A stretch of 7,261 nt of DNA from NCBI GenBank assembly GCA_023399505.1, contig JAEWOZ010000123.1, positions 1-7,261 of the forward strand, in the 5' to 3' direction. Source of the stretch: Fusobacteriota bacterium (GTDB lineage Bacteria > Fusobacteriota > Fusobacteriia > Bac17 > JAEWOZ01). Shown piece by piece: positions 1 through 5,992 of the stretch. The notes beneath the pieces are model-generated. The model was not told the origin of the DNA. It ran no database searches and saw only the letters and a list, made by a program, of their open reading frames with translations. The translations under genes were made by a program, and so were the position numbers. Positions within the stretch are counted from its first letter, which is position 1. Every line of letters begins with the position of its first letter.

Positions 1-90
1 ATTTCCACCTTTATAAAAGCTTTTTAAATTAAATTTTTTGTTTGCACAGTTTGTGCTTAATAAAAGTATTAATATTAGGATATTCTTCAT
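1..90 (-). CDS. Lipoprotein, N-terminal 30 residues only (runs off left edge)
   Basis: An open frame starts at ATG 90-88 and continues without a stop to base 1, giving 30 visible residues. The first 14 form a signal sequence: Lys at position 2, then a run of Ile/Leu, then L-S-T-N before Cys15. Asn just before the Cys is atypical for enterobacteria but tolerated in spirochaete-type lipoboxes. After Cys15 the chain is basic and polar and reaches an F-Y-K-G stretch at residues 25-28. A good ribosome binding site (AAAGG, 5 nt upstream) and a strong promoter at 176-204 support the start. The function of the mature protein cannot be judged from 15 residues. The same F-Y-K-G at the same distance from the Cys occurs in the lipoprotein at 6027-6668, so the two may be paralogues. 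Gene reality is well supported; identity is unknown. Confidence 0.75.
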   Translation of the reverse strand, partial: MKNILILILLLSTNCANKKFNLKSFYKGGN

Positions 91-120
91 AATTACCTTT
101 CTTGCTTAACTAATAAAACT

Positions 121-166
121 AAAATTAGTGAAATTGCTATTTCAAAATTTTCGCCGCCTCTTTTTT
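121..166 (-). other. Leader stem-loop and GC-rich nonamer in the 5' UTR of the 1-90 gene
   Basis: The predicted transcript from the 176-204 promoter would begin near 169 and carry a leader of about 78 nt. Right at its 5' end is A6 followed by GAGGCGGCG (166-152), the most G+C-rich run in this gap. A hairpin follows: outer arms 151-146/126-121 (6 A-T pairs), a small internal bulge, inner arms 144-139/134-129 (6 pairs) and an AGCA tetraloop. A U-rich stretch follows the hairpin. It could be a regulatory leader, a stability element or a weak attenuator. I do not recognise it as a known riboswitch. The stem is almost all A-T, so chance folding is possible. Confidence 0.3.
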
Positions 167-175
167 GCTATATTT

Positions 176-204
176 ATAATAGCATGATTTGAAGTAATTT
201 TCAA
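176..204 (-). promoter_or_regulatory. Promoter for the partial lipoprotein gene
   Basis: Minus-strand -35 TTGAAA (204-199), a 17-nt spacer (198-182) ending in TGC, and -10 TATTAT (181-176). The TGn before the -10 makes it an extended -10 element. The hexamers match the sigma-70 consensus at 5 of 6 positions each, with ideal spacing. It lies between the terminator of the ankyrin gene and the start codon at 90, so the partial gene is probably its own transcription unit. Confidence 0.65.
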
Positions 205-231
205 ATGTTCATCCTTTAAATAATTTAACAT

Positions 232-256
232 AAAAAAAAGCCTTATTAAAGCTTTT
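232..256 (-). terminator. Intrinsic terminator of the ankyrin lipoprotein gene
   Basis: On the minus strand the arms AAAAGC (256-251) and GCTTTT (241-236) pair. Three more inner pairs (250-248 with 242-244, one of them G-U) leave a 3-nt loop, and the descending arm runs straight into a run of eight T. The TAA stop of the ankyrin gene (248-246) lies within the hairpin, so there is essentially no 3' UTR. Confidence 0.7.
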
Positions 257-1172
257 GTTGAAATAAAGGTAAAAATATACTTTTTATTTCTTTCCAATAT
301 AATATTTCATCTTCTCTATTGTATACTTGAACAGATCCTTCTTTAAACCTATTTAGCGTTTCAACTACTTTTCTATCTTCATCTATATTTGAATCTATTA
401 AGTTTTCAAATAGCTGTAAAGGTGTTTGTCCATGAATATTTTTTTCGTTTAAAGCTTCTTTCATATTAAATTTGCCTGAATTAGCTAAAAGTTTAAAAAT
501 GTTTTTGTAATTCTTAAGAGCTTCTTCTTTTTTCTTTCTATCTGAATCACGAAAAGCGACACTAATTTTACCATTTTTATAAACAATGCCAGTAGCTAAC
601 CTATGAAGAAGATTTTCTTTGTCCCTATTAATTAAAAAGGTATTTGAATTTTTATTGTTTAATAAAATTCTTGCACTGCCTAAATGTCCTTCAGAAACAG
701 CTAACATTAAAGGTGTTTCATTCATATTCTTTGTAACACAATTAACATCTATATGTTCATTCTCCAAAATCATTTGAACATATTTTTCATTAAATATAGC
801 ATAATGTAAAACAGAAAATCCGTTTTTATCAATAACACTTAAATCTGACCCTTTAAAAAGAACTTCAATAATATCTTCTCTATCTATTGCAGGGTTTTCA
901 TTTTGCATATCTAAAGCTTGCATAAGTAGAGTTTTTCCACTAAAAGTACTCTCTGAATACGACAAAGTCAGTATTTTATCGTCATCTTTTATAGCCTCTT
1001 TTAATTGCTCTAAGTTGTTATTAAGAATAGCATTATCAGCTTTATCAAAGTCATTCTTAAATATATTTTTCTTTAGATTTTTATTTTGTAAGGAATTATC
1101 TGGATTATTGCCAGGATTCTTATTAGATGAATTACAAGACATTAAGGATAATAAAAATATTATTTTAAACAT
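246..1172 (-). CDS. Ankyrin-repeat lipoprotein
   Basis: A 308-residue protein with a short lipoprotein signal: Met-Phe-Lys, a hydrophobic run and a lipobox L-M-S-C with Cys13. A low-complexity Asn/Pro/Ser/Lys tether follows (about 14-35). From about residue 40 it is helical, with four or five degenerate ankyrin repeats. The clearest are near 79-115 (G-K-T-L-L-M-Q-A), 118-147 (G-F-S-V-L-H-Y-A) and 150-182 (N-E-T-P-L-M-L-A-V-S-E-G-H); weaker ones lie near 185-245 and 247-270 (H-G-Q-T-P-L-Q-L). Ankyrin repeats are protein-binding scaffolds, so this is probably a membrane-anchored binding protein on the periplasmic or outer face; the partner is unknown. I chose ATG 1172 over GTG 1181 because AGGTG (1183-1179), which contains that GTG, is ideally placed as the ribosome binding site for the ATG. 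The gene has its own promoter and terminator, hence is monocistronic and divergent from the lipid-synthesis fusion gene. Confidence 0.85.
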   Translation of the reverse strand: MFKIIFLLSLMSCNSSNKNPGNNPDNSLQNKNLKKNIFKNDFDKADNAILNNNLEQLKEAIKDDDKILTLSYSESTFSGKTLLMQALDMQNENPAIDREDIIEVLFKGSDLSVIDKNGFSVLHYAIFNEKYVQMILENEHIDVNCVTKNMNETPLMLAVSEGHLGSARILLNNKNSNTFLINRDKENLLHRLATGIVYKNGKISVAFRDSDRKKKEEALKNYKNIFKLLANSGKFNMKEALNEKNIHGQTPLQLFENLIDSNIDEDRKVVETLNRFKEGSVQVYNREDEILYWKEIKSIFLPLFQQKL

Positions 1173-1178
1173 TATTTT

Positions 1179-1183
1179 CACCT
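1179..1183 (-). promoter_or_regulatory. Ribosome binding site that fixes the ankyrin gene start
   Basis: AGGTG lies 6 nt upstream of ATG 1172-1170 on the minus strand. A possible GTG start at 1181 overlaps this site and has no purine-rich site of its own upstream (only AAATTATA), so ATG 1172 is preferred. Confidence 0.65.
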
Positions 1184-1205
1184 ATAATTTATTTTAGATA
1201 TTTTA

Positions 1206-1234
1206 ATTATACCTTAGTTAAAACACTTTTTCAA
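1206..1234 (-). promoter_or_regulatory. Promoter for the ankyrin lipoprotein gene
   Basis: Minus-strand -35 TTGAAA (1234-1229), a 17-nt spacer and a perfect -10 TATAAT (1211-1206). Transcription would start near 1199, about 27 nt before the ATG. It sits back to back with the plus-strand promoter at 1248-1276, and the two -35 boxes are only 13 nt apart. Confidence 0.7.
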
Positions 1235-1247
1235 ATATTAACAAATT

Positions 1248-1276
1248 TTTAAACTATTAAATTGGTGTGATATAAT
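1248..1276 (+). promoter_or_regulatory. Extended -10 promoter for the acyl-activating fusion gene
   Basis: -35 TTTAAA (1248-1253, 4 of 6 matches), a 17-nt spacer, and extended -10 TGATATAAT (1268-1276). Start expected near 1283. The early transcript holds a direct repeat TTTCATA (1279-1285 and 1289-1295, 10 bp apart) before the ribosome binding site AGAGG (1296-1300). The same TGATATAATT string occurs in the promoter of the convergent operon at 5942-5971. Confidence 0.65.
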
Positions 1277-1310
1277 TATTTCATATTGTTTCATAAGAGG
1301 TATTTTTCAA

Positions 1311-3719
1311 ATGAAAATATTAAATTCACAAAAAATTGCTTTTATATATAATAATCAAAAGGTTACATATAACACATTTTTAAAATTAATAGATTATTAT
1401 AGTGACATCCTAAATGTTACAAAAGATGATAAAGTTGCTATAATAATGGAAAACAGGCCAGAGTGGCTCGCCTGCTTTTATGCTATATGGAATAAAAATG
1501 GGGTTAATGTTCCTATAGATTATAATGCTTCTAAGGAAGAATTAACAAAAGTAATTAATGAGATTAAACCAAAGATCATTTTTTATTCTAATTTTACTTC
1601 TAAAATAGTAAAGGAATTGGTAAAGGATCCTTCTATTGAATTAATTAATATAGATAACCAGAAGGTTACTTTTAAAGAAAATATTGAAGATAAAGATTTT
1701 AGTTTTGATATGGAAAAAGCATCTTTGATTGCTTACACAGCAGGAACAGAAGATAAACCAATTGCAGTGAAACTATCCAAGAAGAATTTGTTTTTTGATT
1801 TAGAAGTCTTTAGTAATGAAATAAAAGAAGAGACTTTTTATACATATCTACCTTTTTATAACATAATTGCTTTACAATTTATTGTAATTAAAGCTTTGCA
1901 TACTAATTCAACAATATTTATAGACAATACTACTATTCCATTTGAAATATTGTCTAATATAAGAAATAATAAAATAACAGCATTGATAGCTAATCCTATA
2001 TTTTATAAATATTTGCATAAAAAGTTAATTAAGAATATTAAAAAAAGCTTTTTAAATAGATTTAGATTTAATTTATCAAAGATTCTAGGGATTAATTTAT
2101 TAAATATAAAAAATGAACTATTAGGAGAAAATTCTAAATTTTTATTTTCAGTTAGTTCACATTTAGACTATAAAATACAAAAGGAGCTTCAAGATGCTAA
2201 TATTTTTGTTTTAACTACTTATGGATTCACTGAATCTGGTTCTTTAATAAGCTATAATCTTCCTAAATACAATAAAATCGGCTCTTCTGGAAAGATAGTT
2301 CCTGGAGTAGAAATAAAAGAAAAAGATGGAGAAATACTTATTAAGGGTGAAAATATTGCTTTAGGTTATTTTAATAACATTGAAGAAGAAAAACACAAAT
2401 TTATAGATGGATGGTTTCATACAGGTGACCTTGGCCATTTAGAAGGCGATTCTTTATATATTTATGGAAGAAAAAGTGAATTAATTGTTTTAGATAATGG
2501 AAAAACTATATGGCCAAATGAGATAGAGGATAAAATACATAATCTCTCCTCTGTAATTAAGGAAGTATCAATTATAGAATATGAAGATAAATTAGCAGCA
2601 GTAATTGTTCCAGATTTAGAAGAGACAGCTCATAGAAAAATTAATAATATAGAATATTATATAAGAGATATAATATCTGATAAGTATAATATAGATGCAG
2701 CTGATGATATGAAAATTAGCGATATAAAAATATTAAATGAAGATATTCCTAGATCAAGCTTTAGTAGAATAAAAAGGTTCAAACTTAAAAATCTTATCTT
2801 AACTAAAAAAATTAAAAGATTAAAAGTTGAAGAGCCTACTAGCATTGAATATAAAATGATAAAGGACTACTTTATCAATAATTTTAGTAAAAAACCTTAT
2901 CCTGATGCTCATATTGAGATTGATCTAGCTTTAGATTCCTTAGAAAAAGTTGACCTTCTCTTCTATATAAAACAAACATTTGGAATAGAAATAGATAATG
3001 AGACATTTGCTCAAAATTCTAAATTTATAGATTTTGTAAATTATATAGAAAAAAATAAAGAAAAAGTAGATGAATCAAAAGTAGATTGGAATAAAATTTT
3101 GAATGATCCTATTGACTATTCAGTTCCTAATGAGAAGCTATCTATAGAGGCTAAAATCTTTAACTTTTTATTTCGTAGCTATTTTAAATTAGAAATAGAA
3201 GGAAAAGTTATTAAAGGACCTTATATATTAGCAGGTAATCATTTAAGTATGCTAGATTGGTATGCAATATGGAATGCCCTTCCTAATGATGAAAAAGCAA
3301 AAACTTTTTGTTTAGCTAAAGATAAACTTTTAAAATCAAGAATTGCTAGCTATCTCTCGTATAAAATGAACGTTATAAAATTTAATATTGAAGTTGAAAG
3401 AGAGATGAAAGAATCTCTACAAAAACTATCAAAGATACTAAAAGAAGGAAAGAATGTAGCCATTTTTCCTGAAGGGACAAGAGCAAGAGATAACTCATTA
3501 AAAAAATTCAAAAAATCATTTGCTATTCTCTCTAAAGAAAATAATGTTCCTGTAATTCCTACAGTATTAAAAGGAACATTTGAGCTATTAGGTCCCGGTA
3601 AAATATTTCCCAAACCTGGTAAAATTACAATTAGGTTTTTAGAACCTATTTATCCAGAAAACAAAACTTATGATCAGATAGTCGACGAAACTTATAATGC
3701 AATAAAAAAAGAGCTTTAG
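1311..3719 (+). CDS. Acyl-acyl carrier protein synthetase / ACP / PlsC-type acyltransferase fusion
   Basis: An 802-residue protein with three domains. (i) An adenylate-forming (ANL) domain, about 1-500: A3-like loop T-A-G-T-E-D-K-P-I at 143-151, Y-G-F-T-E at 304-308, H-T-G-D-L-G at 370-375, G-R-K-S-E at 386-390, and an A10-like P-R-S-S-F-S-R-I-K-R at 480-489. (ii) An ACP domain, about 505-590, with L-D-S-L-E at 541-545; Ser543 is the phosphopantetheine site. (iii) An acyltransferase, about 610-802, with the H-X4-D motif His644/Asp649, F-P-E-G-T-R at 719-724 and V-P-V-I-P at 746-750. Expected job: activate a free fatty acid, load it on an ACP and transfer it to lysophosphatidate or a similar acceptor at the inner membrane, like E. 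coli Aas (which has the acyltransferase first and no ACP). Oddities: Ile151 replaces the usual Lys of the A3 loop, and Arg486 the catalytic A10 Lys, so adenylation may be weak or altered. The start is supported by AGAGG at 1296-1300, spacing slightly long. Ends in TAG inside the terminator loop. Confidence 0.9.
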   Translation: MKILNSQKIAFIYNNQKVTYNTFLKLIDYYSDILNVTKDDKVAIIMENRPEWLACFYAIWNKNGVNVPIDYNASKEELTKVINEIKPKIIFYSNFTSKIVKELVKDPSIELINIDNQKVTFKENIEDKDFSFDMEKASLIAYTAGTEDKPIAVKLSKKNLFFDLEVFSNEIKEETFYTYLPFYNIIALQFIVIKALHTNSTIFIDNTTIPFEILSNIRNNKITALIANPIFYKYLHKKLIKNIKKSFLNRFRFNLSKILGINLLNIKNELLGENSKFLFSVSSHLDYKIQKELQDANIFVLTTYGFTESGSLISYNLPKYNKIGSSGKIVPGVEIKEKDGEILIKGENIALGYFNNIEEEKHKFIDGWFHTGDLGHLEGDSLYIYGRKSELIVLDNGKTIWPNEIEDKIHNLSSVIKEVSIIEYEDKLAAVIVPDLEETAHRKINNIEYYIRDIISDKYNIDAADDMKISDIKILNEDIPRSSFSRIKRFKLKNLILTKKIKRLKVEEPTSIEYKMIKDYFINNFSKKPYPDAHIEIDLALDSLEKVDLLFYIKQTFGIEIDNETFAQNSKFIDFVNYIEKNKEKVDESKVDWNKILNDPIDYSVPNEKLSIEAKIFNFLFRSYFKLEIEGKVIKGPYILAGNHLSMLDWYAIWNALPNDEKAKTFCLAKDKLLKSRIASYLSYKMNVIKFNIEVEREMKESLQKLSKILKEGKNVAIFPEGTRARDNSLKKFKKSFAILSKENNVPVIPTVLKGTFELLGPGKIFPKPGKITIRFLEPIYPENKTYDQIVDETYNAIKKEL

Positions 3720-3736
3720 AACAAGCTCTTTTATTT
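3704..3736. terminator. Bidirectional terminator between convergent genes
   Basis: A perfect 10-bp stem, AAAAGAGCTT (3707-3716) and AAGCTCTTTT (3723-3732), with a 6-nt loop. On the plus strand the stem ends in T4 followed by ATTTAT; on the minus strand it is followed by a run of seven T (3710-3704), so it should work both ways and more strongly on the minus strand. The fusion gene's TAG (3717-3719) opens the loop, and pgpA's TAA (3733-3731) overlaps the end of the stem. Confidence 0.85.
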
Positions 3737-4174
3737 ATATAAATTAATAAAATATACTAATAAGGAAGTTATGAAACCTGCTAGAGCGTCATCTAAAACT
3801 ATGCCATATCCTCCTCTTATATTTTGTACTTTTGATATTATACTAGGTTTAAATATATCCAAAATTCTAAATAATATAAAACCTAAAATCAAATTAAAAT
3901 TATTAAAATCGTTAAATATAAAAACTATTAAAAATCCCAATACTTCATCTATAATTATCTCTTTGGGGTCTTTTTTATTAAAAATCTTTTCTGTTTCATC
4001 ACTTATATATATTGAAATTACAAAGAAAATTAAAGTGAAAGTTAAATAGAAAGGACTTAAATACTTTTTTAATAGATAAATTAAAGGAATAGATGCCAAA
4101 GTCCCAAAAGTACCTGAAGCTGGTAAATATCCTAAATAAAAAAATGTGGATAAAATTTTATAAATAAATATCAT
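3731..4174 (-). CDS. pgpA: Phosphatidylglycerophosphatase A
   Basis: A 147-residue integral membrane phosphatase that removes the terminal phosphate of phosphatidylglycerophosphate, giving phosphatidylglycerol. Length and motifs fit the PgpA family throughout: G-Y-L-P-A-S-G-T-F-G-T near 15-25 (family form G-x-x-P-x-A-P-G-T-x-G), I-D-E-V-L-G at 75-80, F-R-I-L-D-I-F-K-P at 102-110, and G-G-Y-G-I-V-L-D-D-A-L-A-G at 121-133 with the acidic pair Asp128-Asp129. Hydrophobic segments lie near 41-57, 77-88, 93-105 and 129-145. The ATG has a strong AAGGAG site with 5-nt spacing. It is the last gene of a probable operon, 30 nt behind the phosphopantetheinyl transferase, ending at the shared terminator. 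The remaining phosphatidylglycerol genes (cdsA, pgsA) are not in the window. Confidence 0.93.
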   Translation of the reverse strand: MIFIYKILSTFFYLGYLPASGTFGTLASIPLIYLLKKYLSPFYLTFTLIFFVISIYISDETEKIFNKKDPKEIIIDEVLGFLIVFIFNDFNNFNLILGFILFRILDIFKPSIISKVQNIRGGYGIVLDDALAGFITSLLVYFINLYK

Positions 4175-4204
4175 AGTTTCTCCTTGTATGTTATATAAAT
4201 TAAA

Positions 4205-4831
4205 TTATAAATGTTCTATATTAACTTCGATTATATTTTCATTTATTTTATCTAAAGAACAAATTGAAATTACATAATTTTCTATATAAAAGTTTTTAAA
4301 ATTGTACTCTCCTAAACTTTTAATTAAAGGTGTTACACTAAAACTCTTTAAATCTTTATACAAACCAAGACCTAAAGCCTTTATATAACTCTCCTTTAAG
4401 GTCCATATCTCATAGAAAGCTTTTATTTTATCTTCTTGCATTAAAATATATTCTTGTTCTTCTATAGTAAAAATTCTTTCCATAATATCTAAATTTCTAT
4501 TTTTAATATATTCTATATCTATTCCTAAATCCTTATTATCTGAAACGAGAATTATATACTCTTTTGAATGTGAAATATTAAAGAAAAAATCTTTTTTATC
4601 TTTTAAATAAGGTTTTCCATATTCATTATATTCTAAGTTAAACTCTTTTAAATTTAATTCTTGCTTTATGCAATATTTTAATAAAAGATTTGAAAAAAGG
4701 ATAGAAAATCCTTTTTTTCTATCCAAATTCCTCAAGAAAAGTTCTCTTTTTTCAACGCTTACTTTTGCTACTATTTTATCTAAGTTATTTTCAATATAAT
4801 CATAATCTAGTTTTAGAATATATAAATTCAT
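4205..4831 (-). CDS. Sfp-type 4'-phosphopantetheinyl transferase
   Basis: A 208-residue cytoplasmic enzyme that moves the phosphopantetheine arm of coenzyme A onto a carrier-protein serine. Diagnostic motifs are in order: Y-G-K-P-Y-L at 71-76, F-N-I-S-H-S at 84-89, G-I-D-I-E at 103-107 (Mg-binding Asp105 and Glu107) and W-T-L-K-E-S-Y-I-K at 143-151 (Glu147, Lys151). It is slightly shorter than Sfp and looks complete. I chose ATG 4831, which overlaps the upstream TAA by one base (TAATG), over an in-frame TTG at 4861 that would add ten residues and extend the overlap to 31 nt. A weak TTAGGT lies about 8 nt upstream, so translation may depend on coupling. The obvious local substrate is the ACP domain (Ser543) of the convergent fusion protein; it may also serve the cell's free ACP. 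No polyketide or peptide synthetase is nearby. Confidence 0.92.
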   Translation of the reverse strand: MNLYILKLDYDYIENNLDKIVAKVSVEKRELFLRNLDRKKGFSILFSNLLLKYCIKQELNLKEFNLEYNEYGKPYLKDKKDFFFNISHSKEYIILVSDNKDLGIDIEYIKNRNLDIMERIFTIEEQEYILMQEDKIKAFYEIWTLKESYIKALGLGLYKDLKSFSVTPLIKSLGEYNFKNFYIENYVISICSLDKINENIIEVNIEHL

Positions 4832-5904
4832 TAGAAATAACCTAAATTCAAAGATATGCAATGAAAACCTGTAAAATTCTCTTTCATAACTAATTTATAA
4901 GAATAAGAATAACCTAATTCGAAAATATTAAACAAATTTAAACCTAAACCAAAAGTTGGAAAAAAGTTACTTAAACCTGTTCTTAAATCTACCCCTACTC
5001 CCGCTAAAGAGAGACTAAATTCACTACCTATTTTTAACTTTTCTAAAAAATTATAATTATTGCTATCTCTTAAAGCGATATCTCCCATTAGAAGATTATC
5101 TAACTCTATAGCTAATTTTACATTATCTGCAATCATATTGAGTTCAAACTCTCTACCATAACCAACTTTTAAATTGCGTATAAAAATATCACCCTTATTC
5201 TTTAAGTCAGAAACCTTGGCATTTTCAATATTATTAACATCATAAGTATGAGAATATATAATAGAAAAAAAGTTATTAAGAGCAATACTAAATTTTCCTA
5301 GAAAATTTTCATACATAAAACTTATATCAGAGTTAAAACCATTAAAAGATTTTATGTTATCCATTGTATTTGATAAATGAACTAAATACCCGCCATTAGA
5401 TTCAAAATTAGAACCTACATATTTGTCTAGATCAGAAATAGCTAATATAGGATGTCTGAAAAGCATCTTAGCTCCTATTCCAAACGAGATACTTTTATAA
5501 GAGTAAGCAAAAGAGAGAGGTACAAATGCATATACTCTAGAGAATATTTTATCCTTATTAATATGAAATATCCCGTTTAAAAAAGAGCCAATAGCAAAAT
5601 TCCCTATTCGGAAATAAGGTAAAGAGACAGTAGCACCTATATATAATGAGGATTTTTTAGATTTTATTTCAAATAGACTAAAGGGATTAACACTAGCATT
5701 AATAAGACTGAATGAATAAAAGCCTTCTGTTGAAAGAATAGCAGTAGGTGCATAAAAGAAAGATCCTACTTCTTTACCAAATATCATTCCTGTTGATCCC
5801 ATTGCTTCTGTTCTTGAATTTACAAGATTATTAAATACAATCTTTTCTGAAGGATATAAAGATGAATTTACTATAAAAAACAATCCTATCAAAAATTTTT
5901 TCAT
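4831..5904 (-). CDS. UPF0164 / FadL-like outer-membrane beta-barrel protein
   Basis: A 357-residue exported protein. The signal peptide is Met-Lys-Lys plus a hydrophobic run, cleaved probably near residues 17-19. The mature N-terminus has the pattern of the UPF0164/PorV/FadL superfamily: S-R-T-E-A-M-G-S-T-G at 30-39, then G-S-F-F-Y-A-P-T-A-I at 47-56 (family form A-M-G-G-A ... Y-x-N-P-A). The rest alternates short amphipathic strands, many Ser/Phe/Gly-rich, and ends in a strand with C-terminal Phe357, the usual barrel-assembly signal. UPF0164 proteins of Treponema have been modelled as FadL-type long-chain fatty-acid importers; that role is proposed here by family resemblance plus context. 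It heads the operon with the phosphopantetheinyl transferase and pgpA. The ribosome binding site is weak: AGAG about 12 nt upstream of ATG. A PorV-like accessory role is the alternative. Confidence 0.75.
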   Translation of the reverse strand: MKKFLIGLFFIVNSSLYPSEKIVFNNLVNSRTEAMGSTGMIFGKEVGSFFYAPTAILSTEGFYSFSLINASVNPFSLFEIKSKKSSLYIGATVSLPYFRIGNFAIGSFLNGIFHINKDKIFSRVYAFVPLSFAYSYKSISFGIGAKMLFRHPILAISDLDKYVGSNFESNGGYLVHLSNTMDNIKSFNGFNSDISFMYENFLGKFSIALNNFFSIIYSHTYDVNNIENAKVSDLKNKGDIFIRNLKVGYGREFELNMIADNVKLAIELDNLLMGDIALRDSNNYNFLEKLKIGSEFSLSLAGVGVDLRTGLSNFFPTFGLGLNLFNIFELGYSYSYKLVMKENFTGFHCISLNLGYF

Positions 5905-5941
5905 TTATATTTTTTTCTCTTTTCCTTGAATATTTTAAAAA

Positions 5942-5971
5942 ATTATATCATATTTTTAGCAATTAAATGTT
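5942..5971 (-). promoter_or_regulatory. Extended -10 promoter for the barrel-transferase-pgpA operon
   Basis: Minus-strand TGATATAAT (5950-5942) is an extended -10 with a perfect TATAAT (5947-5942). The -35 is poor: the best candidate is AACATT (5971-5966) at 18-nt spacing, so the TG extension or an activator may compensate. Transcription should start near 5935, leaving a leader of about 30 nt. Confidence 0.55.
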
Positions 5972-5992
5972 GATTTGAGTGTATTTTCTAAT

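Noticed and set aside
166..184. TGCTAT/ATAGCA hairpin as a terminator
   Set aside because: It overlaps the -10 of the 176-204 promoter and has no T-run following on the plus strand; the promoter reading explains it better.
1173..1181. GTG start of the ankyrin gene at 1181
   Set aside because: The GTG is part of AGGTG, an ideally spaced ribosome binding site for ATG 1172, and has no site of its own upstream.
1215..1256. Dyad TAGTT/AACTA centred between the two divergent promoters as an operator
   Set aside because: Only five bases per arm match in very AT-rich sequence, so chance is likely.
1279..1295. TTTCATA direct repeat (10-bp period) as a regulator site
   Set aside because: Short, AT-rich and without a second example in the window; noted in the promoter entry only.
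3350..3613. Minus-strand ORF opposite the acyltransferase domain
   Set aside because: It lies opposite conserved PlsC motifs, has no signal or domain, and is a shadow frame. The same holds for the short ORFs at 1015-1197, 2657-2845, 3771-4049 and 6379-6579.
4832..4861. TTG start of the phosphopantetheinyl transferase at 4861
   Set aside because: It would overlap the barrel gene by 31 nt with a rare start codon; ATG 4831 gives a standard TAATG junction and a normal N-terminus for the family. An ACAGG lies upstream of the TTG, so it is not fully excluded.
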